Below the pieces are notes generated by a model. The model was not told where the DNA came from. It ran no database searches and saw only the letters and a program-made list of their open reading frames with translations. Of a DNA stretch of 64,000 bases, positions 54,895-63,018 are shown piece after piece. The stretch is from Neisseria chenwenguii (GTDB lineage: Bacteria; Pseudomonadota; Gammaproteobacteria; Burkholderiales; Neisseriaceae), in NCBI RefSeq assembly GCF_002216145.1, contig NZ_CP022278.1:1426001-1490000 (forward strand), read 5' to 3'. Both the position numbers and the translations under genes were made by a program. The stretch's first letter is position 1. Each line of letters opens with the position of its first letter.

Positions 54895-56046
54895 TTACAG
54901 CTTGTGGCAAATGTCGCCCGTGATAAAGCCCTGCCAATCTACGTCGATGTTTCTGCCGAACGCGATGGCTTTAAATAATTCGCCCATTTCGTGCGGATTA
55001 ATGAGTTGTTGGACGGCTGCTGCTGCGCGCAGGTAGGCGGGAGAGGCGCTGTCGCCGGCTTGTGCGAGCAGGTCGGTGATGCCGAGGTTGAGCAGGAAAC
55101 TGCTTTGGGTGGCGTAGCCGATTAAGTCCAAACCGCCGTCGGTGCCGGCTTGGGCGATGTCGGTGAAGTTGACGTGGGCGGTGAGGTCGGTCAGGCCGAT
55201 GCGGAAAAACGGGTCGTGTACGGTGCGGTGGCGGTGGTGGCCGATGAGCGTGCCGCCACTGCGCTTCGGGTGGTAATACTGGGCGGCGTCGAAACCGTAG
55301 TCGATGAAGATGATGCCGCCGCGGGTAAGTTTGGCGGCGAGGGTGGCGGTAAAGGCGTGCTGTTGCGGGTGTAATTCGCTGGTGTAGGGTTCGACGGCGG
55401 GGAAATAGTTTTCGGCGGCGGTTGATAAGCCGGGGTGGGTAAGTGGTTGTTTGGTTTGGATAAACCCGCCGTTTTTAAGGCCGACGCAGATTTGTCGGAA
55501 TCCGCCGTTTTCGCGGCAGACGAGTTCGACGGGCATGGCGTCCAAAACTTCGTTGCCGATGATGATGCCGTCGAATGATTCGGGCAAGGTGTTGAGATGG
55601 ATGACTTTTTTGAATAATTCAGACGGCAGTTTTTGCGCGATCAGGGCGCGTTGGCGTTCGGCAAGCTCGGGGGAAAGTTCGATGATGTAGTAGCGGTTGA
55701 GGCCGTCTGAAAGGTTTTGAACCAGTGTGGCGGCCAGATCGCCCGTGCCGGCGCCGAATTCGTAGAGGTTGCCGGCGGTTTGCGGAAGCAGGGCGTTGAG
55801 TTGGACGGCCAGCGTTTTGCCGAAAAGCGGGGTTAAAACGGGGGCGGTTACGAAATCGCCGTCTGCACCGATTTTATGGCTGCCGCCGGTGTAATAACCG
55901 TATTGCGGTGCGTAGAGTGCAAGCTCCATAAAACGGGAAAACGGCATGGGTTTGTTAGCGGCTGTAATTTCTTGTGAAATCAGTACGGACAGTTTCTCGG
56001 ATGACTGTTGTGCATCGGCGGAAATAGGGGGGATTTTGGAGTTCAT
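54895..56046 (-). CDS. MidA/NDUFAF7-family SAM-dependent methyltransferase
   Basis: A 383-residue protein of the DUF185/MidA family (the mitochondrial relative NDUFAF7 methylates an arginine of complex I). Motifs: SRFMELALYAPQYGYYTGG, YEFGAGTGDLAATLVQNL (SAM site), IIGNEVLDAMPVEL, FIDYGFDAAQYYHPKRSGGT and NFTDIAQAG. Full length. The bacterial substrate is unknown. A translated uptake sequence lies near 55620. Divergent from mraZ. Confidence 0.93.
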   Translation of the reverse strand: MNSKIPPISADAQQSSEKLSVLISQEITAANKPMPFSRFMELALYAPQYGYYTGGSHKIGADGDFVTAPVLTPLFGKTLAVQLNALLPQTAGNLYEFGAGTGDLAATLVQNLSDGLNRYYIIELSPELAERQRALIAQKLPSELFKKVIHLNTLPESFDGIIIGNEVLDAMPVELVCRENGGFRQICVGLKNGGFIQTKQPLTHPGLSTAAENYFPAVEPYTSELHPQQHAFTATLAAKLTRGGIIFIDYGFDAAQYYHPKRSGGTLIGHHRHRTVHDPFFRIGLTDLTAHVNFTDIAQAGTDGGLDLIGYATQSSFLLNLGITDLLAQAGDSASPAYLRAAAAVQQLINPHEMGELFKAIAFGRNIDVDWQGFITGDICHKL

Positions 56047-56129
56047 GACTGTTAGATAATGTAAAATTTTGAATTTTGTCTGTTCATTATAACGTGAAAA
56101 CCGCAGTCGTTTTTTGACGTCGGTATGCG

Positions 56130-56178
56130 CAATATCTTGTAGTTTGCCGGTGGTGAAAATACAAGATATTGTGTTTTT
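56130..56178 (+). terminator. Perfect 12-bp hairpin followed by T-run upstream of mraZ
   Basis: CAATATCTTGTA (56130-56141) and TACAAGATATTG (56160-56171) are perfectly complementary and are followed by TGTTTTTTT. It looks like a terminator isolating the dcw promoter from upstream transcription, or an attenuator. Confidence 0.7.
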
Positions 56179-56290
56179 TTACTCCTTAAGGGTGGGGGGT
56201 GTAGTTTGGTGTGATTGCTCTAGGATTGCATCTCGTTGTGTTTTAAGGAGTTTTTTATGCAAATGGCGGTGTTCTTTCCTTTTGGTTGAT

Positions 56291-56342
56291 TTGACCGAGC
56301 CTTTAAAATTTCTTATAGTGTGGGCTAGTGGGGCAATGTGGG
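56291..56342 (+). promoter_or_regulatory. mraZ promoter with MraZ-binding TGGG repeats
   Basis: TTGACC (56291-56296) and TATAGT (56314-56319) are separated by 17 bp, a near-consensus sigma70 promoter. Immediately downstream are TGGG at 56321, 56329 and 56339. MraZ is known to bind TGGGN direct repeats at its own promoter, so autoregulation of the dcw cluster is likely; the first spacing (8 instead of 10) is slightly off. Confidence 0.8.
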
Positions 56343-56416
56343 AGAAAGTGTCCGCATTGCCCAAAAATTTCCGAAAAATTTCCATTTCAGCAACTTTCAT
56401 CGACAGGACGAAAAAA

Positions 56417-56872
56417 GTGTTCGGCGGTTCTCATGAATTGAGCATAGACAGCAAAGGGCGGTTGGCCATTCCGGCTAAGTTCCGCGATCTTTTGCTGCGC
56501 CATTACACGCCGTCGATTGTGGTGACGCTGGATTCTCGTCAGAAAATGCTGATGTATCCGGAGGCGGAATGGGAGCAGGTCTCCAAACAGCTTTTGAGCT
56601 TGAAAACAGCAGGTAATCCCGTGTTGCAGCGTTATCAAAATTTGCTGCTGCACAACGCGGATACGCTGGAATGGGATAGCGCGGGGCGTATTTTGCTGCC
56701 GGCCAACCTGCGCAAGCGCGTGGATTTTGAGAAAGAAGTGACGCTGGTCGGCCGCGCCAACCGCTTGGAACTGTGGGGCCGCGAAAACTGGGAAGCTGAG
56801 ATGAATCAGGCGCTTGATGACGATCCCGATGAATTGGCGTTCCAACTCAGTCAAACGGATTTGCAGCTGTGA
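56417..56872 (+). CDS. mraZ: Division/cell-wall cluster regulator MraZ
   Basis: MraZ is a DNA-binding regulator with two AbrB-like domains ([18 protein letters not shown] and [18 protein letters not shown]). I choose GTG 56417, giving 151 residues starting V(M)[14 protein letters not shown], the usual family start; the frame is open upstream to 56114, but that stretch contains the promoter. AGGACG lies nine bases before. Its stop overlaps rsmH (GTGA). Confidence 0.93.
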   Translation: MFGGSHELSIDSKGRLAIPAKFRDLLLRHYTPSIVVTLDSRQKMLMYPEAEWEQVSKQLLSLKTAGNPVLQRYQNLLLHNADTLEWDSAGRILLPANLRKRVDFEKEVTLVGRANRLELWGRENWEAEMNQALDDDPDELAFQLSQTDLQL

Positions 56873-57828
56873 GCGGGGCGGAAACTTACCGACACGTTAC
56901 CGTGCTGCTGAACGAAGCGGTCGATGCGCTGAATATCCGGGAAGACGGTATTTACGTTGACGGAACATTCGGCAGGGGAGGGCACTCCCGACTGATTTTG
57001 TCGAAGCTGGGCAGCGAAGGCCGTTTGGTGGTGTTTGACAAAGATCCGCAGGCAGTTGCCGTGGCGCAGGAATTGGCGGCGCAGGATAAGCGGGTCAGCG
57101 TGGTACACGACGGTTTCGCCACTTTTCAGACGGCCTTGGACGGGCTGGGAATCGGTGAAATAGACGGTGCGCTGTTTGATTTGGGCATTTCGTCGCCGCA
57201 GATTGACGAAGCCGCCCGCGGATTCAGTTTCCGTTTTGACGCACCGCTGGATATGCGCATGGATACGACGCGCGGAATATCGGCTGCGGAATGGATTGCC
57301 GTTGCAGGTGAACAGGAATTGCACGAGGTTATTAAAAATTATGGTGAAGAGCGGTTTAGTCGCCGGATTGCGCGTGCCATTGTTGCGCAACGCGAAGAAT
57401 CTCCCATCGATACAACCAGCAAGCTGGCGCAGCTCGTGGCGCAAAACGTCCGTACTCGCGAGCGCGGACAAGACCCGGCGACGCGCACCTTCCAGGCAGT
57501 TCGCATCTTTATTAACCGCGAACTCGAAGAGGTAGAAGCGGTTTTGCCGCAGGTTGCAGGCCGTCTGAAAACGGGCGGGCGTTTGGCGGTGATTGCCTTT
57601 CATTCTTTGGAAGACCGCATCGTCAAGCAGTTTATGAAAAAACATTCGCAACACAAGCCCCTGCCGCGTTGGGCTGCTGTGAAAGAAGCGGATTTGCCGC
57701 AGCCGCCGCTGAAATTGATCGGTAAGGCTGTGAGGCCGTCTGAAACGGAAACGGCGGAAAACCCGAGAGCGCGAAGTGCGGTTTTGCGTGTGGCGGAGCG
57801 TACATCAGGCAGTTTTACAGAGGAATGA
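56869..57828 (+). CDS. rsmH: 16S rRNA m4C1402 methyltransferase RsmH (MraW)
   Basis: RsmH methylates N4 of C1402 in 16S rRNA. The 319-residue protein has [51 protein letters not shown] in two pieces, and [17 protein letters not shown]. It starts at GTG 56869, overlapping mraZ by four bases. The C-terminus is at a DUS-rich stretch before ftsL. Confidence 0.96.
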   Translation: MSGAETYRHVTVLLNEAVDALNIREDGIYVDGTFGRGGHSRLILSKLGSEGRLVVFDKDPQAVAVAQELAAQDKRVSVVHDGFATFQTALDGLGIGEIDGALFDLGISSPQIDEAARGFSFRFDAPLDMRMDTTRGISAAEWIAVAGEQELHEVIKNYGEERFSRRIARAIVAQREESPIDTTSKLAQLVAQNVRTRERGQDPATRTFQAVRIFINRELEEVEAVLPQVAGRLKTGGRLAVIAFHSLEDRIVKQFMKKHSQHKPLPRWAAVKEADLPQPPLKLIGKAVRPSETETAENPRARSAVLRVAERTSGSFTEE

Positions 57829-57875
57829 CAACGGTAGGGGAGGGCGGTTTTGCAGAGGCCGTCTGAAAAAATCAA

Positions 57876-58139
57876 ATGAACAAGCTGAACATTATTTTGC
57901 TGCTGGCAGCTTTTGCTTCGGGTTTTGCGGTGGTTTCCGTGCAAAACCAGTCGCGCCAGCACTTTATCGCCTTGGATAAGGCACAAAAGCAGGAAATCAA
58001 GCTGGAGCAGGACTATGCCCGTTTGAAGTTGGAACAGGCGCGGTTGTCCAACCATAAATTGATTAAATCGGCGGCGGAAAAACAAAACCTGCAACCGCCA
58101 AGCGCGCATAACACCATTATGGTCGAGCGCAGGAAGTAA
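57876..58139 (+). CDS. ftsL: Cell division protein FtsL
   Basis: An 87-residue bitopic membrane protein: MNKLNIILLLAAFASGFAVV helix followed by a periplasmic coiled coil (residues ~25-75, rich in Gln/Glu/Lys/Leu). Position between rsmH and ftsI, size and topology identify FtsL, which recruits and activates FtsWI with FtsB. Sequence conservation in this family is low. Confidence 0.9.
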   Translation: MNKLNIILLLAAFASGFAVVSVQNQSRQHFIALDKAQKQEIKLEQDYARLKLEQARLSNHKLIKSAAEKQNLQPPSAHNTIMVERRK

Positions 58140-58382
58140 AACGGTTTCGGATTTTCCATGTGCTGCCGTTTGCGGAAAATTCGGGTGGAACAGATGAGGC
58201 GGCAAAACCGCCCGTCAGGTTTTCAGGGCGATCTTCAAACTGGAAATACCGTTGTTCTGCTTAATTATCCGTTTGGGCATGAGAAGAAGATAATTTAAAC
58301 CCAAAAACATATAATAATGGAATAATAAACGCGGATTACGATAACGACTCAACCCGCAAAAATACGATAACGAGAAGTCATC

Positions 58383-60134
58383 ATGCTGATCAAGAATGAA
58401 TACAAGCCCCAGATGCTTGCAAAACCGGTCAAAGAGAAAAAAGCCATCACCAGCGACGGCCGTATTTATCTGGTGTTGGGCGCAGTTGCCGTCGCGTTCG
58501 GCGGACTTTTGGTGCGCGGCGTTTATTTGCAGACCTCGCAGCACGCGTTCCTGAAAAACCAGGGTGACCAGCGTTTCGTCCGCACCCTGAGCCTGCCTGC
58601 GTCGCGCGGTACGATTACCGACCGCAACGGCGCGACTTTGGCTTTGAGTGCGCCGACCGAATCGCTGTACGCCATGCCGTCTGAAATCGACGAAATGCCG
58701 ACCAACGCGCAGATGGAAAAATTGGCGGCGATTTTGGGCATGTCCGTCGAAAGCCTTCAGGATAAGTTTGCCAAAAAAGATAAAGATTTCATCTATCTGA
58801 AGCGTCAGCTCAGCAAAGAAACGGCCGATAAAATTGCCGCTTTGGGCATCAAAGGCATCGGTTTCCAAAAAGAATTGAAACGCCATTACCCGATGGGCAA
58901 CCTGTTTGCGCACGTTATCGGTTTTACCAATATCGACGGCAAAGGCCAAGAGGGCTTGGAGCTTTCGCGTGAAGACAGTCTGCGCGGCACCAACGGCGCT
59001 AAAGTCGTTTTGCGCGACAACAAAGGCAATATCGTTGACAGCTTGGATTCGCCGCGCAACAGCGATCCGAAAAACGGTGCCGATATGGTGCTGTCGCTCG
59101 ACCAGCGCATTCAGACGCTGGCTTATGAAGAGCTGAACAAAGCGGTTGAGCATCACAAAGCCAAAGCAGGTATGGTTGTCGTATTGGATGCGCAAACCGG
59201 CGAAATTCTGGCCTTGGCCAACAGCCCTGCCTACGACCCCAATACACCGGGAACGGCCGACAGCGAGCAGCGCCGCAACCGCGCCGTTACCGACATGATC
59301 GAGCCGGGTTCGGCGATGAAACCGTTTACCATTGCGAAGGCTTTGGATTCGGGTAAAGTATCTGTCAGTGATAAATTCAATACCTTGCCGTATCAAATCA
59401 ATGGTGCGACCGTGCGCGATACCCATGTTTATCCGGTTTTGGATTTGCGCGGCATCATGCAGAAATCGTCAAACGTCGGTACCAGTAAACTTTCGGCAAT
59501 GTTCAATCCGAAAGAAATGTATGATTTCTATCACGAAATGGGTGTGGGCGTGCGGATGCATTCCGGCTTCCCGGGCGAATCCGCCGGTTTGCTGCGCAAC
59601 TGGAAAAAATGGCAGCCGATTGAGCAGGCAACCATGTCGTTCGGCTACGGTTTGCAGTTGAGCCTGTTGCAGTTGGCGCGTTCGTACACCATGCTGACCC
59701 ACGACGGCGAGCTGTTGCCCGTCAGCTTTGAAAAACAGGCGGTTGCGCCCAAAGGGCACCGAGTGATTAAAGCCGAAACCGCGCGCCAGATTCGCGAGAT
59801 GATGGTTTCCGTTACCGAGCCGGGCGGCACGGGTACGGCAGGCGCGGTTGACGGCTTCGATGTCGGCGCGAAAACCGGTACCGCCCGCAAGCTGGTTAAC
59901 GGCCGCTACGTTGACAACAAACACAGCGCCACCTTTGTCGGCTTTGCGCCCGCCAAAAAACCGCGCGTAATTGTTGCTGTGAATGTGGATGAGCCGACAA
60001 CCAACGGCTACTACGGCGGCGTGGTCGCAGGCCCCGTGTTCAAACAAGTCATGGGCGGCAGCCTCAACATCTTGGGCGTTTCCCCGACCAAACCCCTGAC
60101 CGCAGCCGTTCCGACCGTTAAAGTAAAATCCTGA
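58383..60134 (+). CDS. ftsI: Penicillin-binding protein 2 (septal transpeptidase)
   Basis: FtsI (penA in Neisseria) cross-links septal peptidoglycan and is the main target of beta-lactams. The 583-residue protein has a membrane helix (~27-45), a pedestal domain and the transpeptidase domain with S310-A-M-K313, S362-S-N and K497-T-G, exactly the gonococcal/meningococcal numbering. There is no Asp insertion at the R345-D346 junction and position 501 is Ala. It carries Leu504, Val510, Asn541 and Val566, four residues known from meningococci with reduced penicillin susceptibility. A 240-bp gap separates it from ftsL. Confidence 0.97.
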   Translation: MLIKNEYKPQMLAKPVKEKKAITSDGRIYLVLGAVAVAFGGLLVRGVYLQTSQHAFLKNQGDQRFVRTLSLPASRGTITDRNGATLALSAPTESLYAMPSEIDEMPTNAQMEKLAAILGMSVESLQDKFAKKDKDFIYLKRQLSKETADKIAALGIKGIGFQKELKRHYPMGNLFAHVIGFTNIDGKGQEGLELSREDSLRGTNGAKVVLRDNKGNIVDSLDSPRNSDPKNGADMVLSLDQRIQTLAYEELNKAVEHHKAKAGMVVVLDAQTGEILALANSPAYDPNTPGTADSEQRRNRAVTDMIEPGSAMKPFTIAKALDSGKVSVSDKFNTLPYQINGATVRDTHVYPVLDLRGIMQKSSNVGTSKLSAMFNPKEMYDFYHEMGVGVRMHSGFPGESAGLLRNWKKWQPIEQATMSFGYGLQLSLLQLARSYTMLTHDGELLPVSFEKQAVAPKGHRVIKAETARQIREMMVSVTEPGGTGTAGAVDGFDVGAKTGTARKLVNGRYVDNKHSATFVGFAPAKKPRVIVAVNVDEPTTNGYYGGVVAGPVFKQVMGGSLNILGVSPTKPLTAAVPTVKVKS

Positions 60135-60190
60135 TTCAAGCCGAGCGGATTCGGCGACATCCTTCATATTCCGAATCCGCCGCAGGGTCT

Positions 60191-60234
60191 GTCTGCATTC
60201 CGCCAAGCGGCGTAATGAAGGCAGACTCTTTTTT
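60191..60234 (+). terminator. Hairpin with T-run between ftsI and murE
   Basis: GTCTGC and GCAGAC (60191 and 60221) enclose an inner CGCC-AAGC-GGCG stem and are followed by TCTTTTTT. It lies 16 bp before murE and could attenuate transcription into it. Confidence 0.7.
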
Positions 60235-60249
60235 CATAGAGATACGATT

Positions 60250-61752
60250 ATGTACAGCGAACTCACCCCGTTAGCCGAAACCGCCCTCCCCAAACTTCTC
60301 TGCCCCCATCACGCAGGACATTTCTTGCATTCGGACAGTCGGAAAATCCAGCCCGGCGACATTTTCATTGCCTGTCAGGGCGAATATACCGACGGGCGCA
60401 GTTTTATTCCCGCCGCCATCGAAAACGGCGCGGCGTTCGTATTTTGGGATGACGACGGCAGTTTCGTCTGGAACCCCGAATGGAATGTGCCCAACCAAGG
60501 CATCCGCGATCTCAAAACCCGTGCCGGCATCCTTGCCGCGCAGGTGTACGGCAACATTTCAGACAGGCATTCAGACGGCCTCCGCATCTGGGGCGTAACC
60601 GGCACCAACGGCAAAACCTCCGTCACCCAATGGCTTGCGCAGGCCGTCGACATACTTGAAGGCCGTCTGAAAAGCTGCGCCGTGGTCGGCACCGTCGGCA
60701 ACGGCTTCTGGGGCGCATTGCAGGAAGCCACCCACACCACGCCCGACCCCGTGTCGCTGCAAACTCTGCTGCACGGCTTCAAACAGCAGGGCGCAACCGC
60801 CGTCGCCATGGAAGTGTCCAGCCACGGCCTCGCCCAATTCCGCGTCAACGGCGTACCGTTTCAGACAGGCATTTTCACCAACCTCACCCGCGACCACCTC
60901 GACTACCACGGCAGCATGGAAGAATACGGCGAAACCAAAGCCCGCCTCTTCTACTGGCGCGGCCTCAAACACGCAGTCATCAACGCCGACGACGCATACG
61001 GCGCCGAACTCACAGGCCGTCTGAAACAAGACCGCCCCGAAACCGCCGTGTACGGCTACGGCTTCACCGAACGCGCCGACATCCGCATCACCCGCTTCGC
61101 CGCATCTTCAGACGGCATGACCGTTTCCCTCGACACTCCGTGGGGCAGCGGCCGATGCACCACCCGCCTGCTCGGCCGCTTCAACGCCCAAAACCTCGCC
61201 GCCTGCGTCGGCCTGCTCTGCGCCAACGGCTATCCGCTCGAAAAAGTATTGGCCGCATTGGCACAAATCCGCCCCGCCACCGGCCGCATGGACTGCATCA
61301 TGAACAGCGGCAAACCCCTCGTCGTCATCGACTACGCCCACACCCCCGACGCCCTCGAAAAAGCCCTCGCCACGTTGCAGGAAATCAAACCCCAAGGCGC
61401 AAAACTCTGGTGCGTATTCGGCTGCGGCGGCAACCGCGACAAAGGCAAACGCCCCCTGATGGGTGCCGCCGCCGCGCAGGGCGCCGACAAAACCGTCGTG
61501 ACCAGCGACAACCCGCGCATGGAAGACCCGCAGGAAATCATCAACGACATCCTCCCCGCCGTACCCCGTCCCGAACACGTCAACCCCGACCGCCGCGCCG
61601 CCATCGCCTACGCCGTCTCCCGCGCCGCCGACGCCGACATCATCCTGATTGCCGGCAAAGGCCACGAAACCTATCAGGACATTCAGGGCGAAAAACAGCA
61701 CTTTTCCGACTTCGAAATCGCCGAAGCCGCATTGGCCAAGCGTTTAGCGTAA
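60250..61752 (+). CDS. murE: UDP-MurNAc-L-Ala-D-Glu:meso-diaminopimelate ligase
   Basis: MurE adds meso-diaminopimelate to the peptidoglycan precursor. The 500-residue protein has the Mur ligase ATP motif VTGTNGKTSVTQWLA, the middle domain FTNLTRDHLDYHGSM, VVIDYAHTPDALEKAL and the DAP-specific TSDNPRMEDP. Several uptake sequences are translated, including two of the TGCCTGTCTGAA dialect (60558-60569, 60860-60871), unlike earlier genes in the window. Confidence 0.97.
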   Translation: MYSELTPLAETALPKLLCPHHAGHFLHSDSRKIQPGDIFIACQGEYTDGRSFIPAAIENGAAFVFWDDDGSFVWNPEWNVPNQGIRDLKTRAGILAAQVYGNISDRHSDGLRIWGVTGTNGKTSVTQWLAQAVDILEGRLKSCAVVGTVGNGFWGALQEATHTTPDPVSLQTLLHGFKQQGATAVAMEVSSHGLAQFRVNGVPFQTGIFTNLTRDHLDYHGSMEEYGETKARLFYWRGLKHAVINADDAYGAELTGRLKQDRPETAVYGYGFTERADIRITRFAASSDGMTVSLDTPWGSGRCTTRLLGRFNAQNLAACVGLLCANGYPLEKVLAALAQIRPATGRMDCIMNSGKPLVVIDYAHTPDALEKALATLQEIKPQGAKLWCVFGCGGNRDKGKRPLMGAAAAQGADKTVVTSDNPRMEDPQEIINDILPAVPRPEHVNPDRRAAIAYAVSRAADADIILIAGKGHETYQDIQGEKQHFSDFEIAEAALAKRLA

Positions 61753-61800
61753 TGCCTGTCTGAAAAAATTATGGAACGGCAAACTGTTTTCAGACAGGCA
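61753..61800. terminator. Terminator after murE built from the TGCCTGTCTGAA dialect
   Basis: TGCCTGTCTGAA (61753-61764) and its complement TTCAGACAGGCA (61789-61800) form the inverted pair directly after the murE stop. This is the same terminator design as elsewhere but in a foreign uptake-sequence dialect. Confidence 0.7.
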
Positions 61801-62030
61801 TTGGCTGATACGCAGAGGCCGTCTGAAATGCCTATCTGAATTTTGGAAAACAGTCGTAGGTTGGGTTGAAAACCCAACGGTTTCAGACGGCCTGAACGGA
61901 TTTTGTTGGGGATTTAATGCAATATAAATATCATATTTAAAATTTTCAGACAGGCATTTTGCTTGACGAGGCCGTCTGAAAAAACAAGCTGCCCAGCTTT
62001 TTATTTCAACACATTACTAAGGAAACTCAA
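61801..62030. other. Mixed-dialect DUS spacer before the NYN gene
   Basis: Holds host-type AGGCCGTCTGAA copies (61817, 61970), foreign-type TTCAGACAGGCA (61945-61956) and a variant TGCCTATCTGAA (near 61829), plus a GTTGGGTTGAAAACCCAAC palindrome (61861-61879). An AAGGAAAC ribosome site precedes ATG 62031. Confidence 0.6.
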
Positions 62031-62831
62031 ATGTCAAAAATCAAAACCAGCTTTAACGTTGTCGAAGAAAAAACAACCAGATTAGCTGTGCTGATTGATG
62101 CAGATAACGCTTCTGCTAAAAGCATCAAAGCAATTTTGGAAGAAATTACCAAATATGGCGAAGCCACAGTCAGAAGGATTTACGGCAACTTCGTTTCGGC
62201 AAACGGGCAATGGAAAGAAACAATCAATCAATATGCTATCAAGCCTATGCAGCAGTTTGCATTTACATCGGGAAAGAACGCAACCGACGGCTTTATGATT
62301 ATTGATGCAATGGATTTGCTTTATACCAACCGTTTTGACGGATTCTGTATCGTATCCAGCGACAGTGATTTCACGGCACTTGCCATCAGGCTCAAAGAGC
62401 AGGGCGCAACTGTTTACGGTTTCGGTAAAACACAAACACCGGTGGCTTTCCGTAATGCGTGCAGTCAATTTATCTATGTAGAAAACCTGCTGGATGAAAC
62501 GGAAACTAAGAAAGAAAAAACTGCGGGTAAAACCTCATCGGAAAAAGTAGAAAAATCCGATCTGGCAGCGGCACAGACAAAAGACGGAAAACCTGCTTTG
62601 CCGACAGACATCATCCGCAAAATTTTCGAACAGTCCGACAGCGAATGGATTACAGCCAGCGTGTTGGGTTCACAATGGAAATTATTGCAAACGGATTTTG
62701 ATCCGAGAACCTACGGCTATAAGAAGCTGGGTGACTTGGTTAAAAACCACCGTAAGATTTTTGCGTACGAAATGCGCCCTGTTTCAGACGACAATAAGCA
62801 TGAACATATGTATGTGAAGCTGGCTGGATAA
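62031..62831 (+). CDS. NYN-domain ribonuclease-like protein with OST-HTH/LOTUS domain (LabA-like)
   Basis: A 266-residue protein. Residues ~15-155 are a PIN-like NYN domain with acidic metal-site residues in AVLIDADNASA, NATDGFMIIDAMDLLY and IVSSDSDFTALAIRLKEQG. After a Lys/Glu-rich linker (~160-185), residues ~190-262 form an OST-HTH/LOTUS winged helix (LPTDIIRKIFEQSDSEWITA, YGYKKLGDLVKNHRKIFAYE). LabA-like proteins are thought to bind or cut RNA. The gene interrupts the dcw cluster after murE. Composition is slightly more AT-rich than murE. Confidence 0.88.
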   Translation: MSKIKTSFNVVEEKTTRLAVLIDADNASAKSIKAILEEITKYGEATVRRIYGNFVSANGQWKETINQYAIKPMQQFAFTSGKNATDGFMIIDAMDLLYTNRFDGFCIVSSDSDFTALAIRLKEQGATVYGFGKTQTPVAFRNACSQFIYVENLLDETETKKEKTAGKTSSEKVEKSDLAAAQTKDGKPALPTDIIRKIFEQSDSEWITASVLGSQWKLLQTDFDPRTYGYKKLGDLVKNHRKIFAYEMRPVSDDNKHEHMYVKLAG

Positions 62832-62844
62832 ATACATATACGCC

Positions 62845-62918
62845 GTAGGCTGGGCTTCAGCCCAGTGAGTTTATGTAAACAAACCTTTCCCGGTATCGTT
62901 GGGCTAAAGCCCAGTTAA
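62845..62918. repeat. Palindromic GTAGGCTGGGCTTCAGCCC-type repeat, copy 3
   Basis: GTAGGCTGGGCTTCAGCCCA and, ~40 bp on, TTGGGCTAAAGCCCAGTT. Related to copies at 1876-1936 and 31234-31292. A foreign-dialect DUS (TGCCTGTCTGAA, 62966-62977) follows before the next gene. Confidence 0.65.
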
Positions 62919-63018
62919 GCAAGCATAAAACGGTAGGCTCACACCTACCCTACGGTAAAACCGAATGCCTGTCTGAAACAGGTTGAAACACTAATCTCTT
63001 GATAAAAAGGAAAACGTT

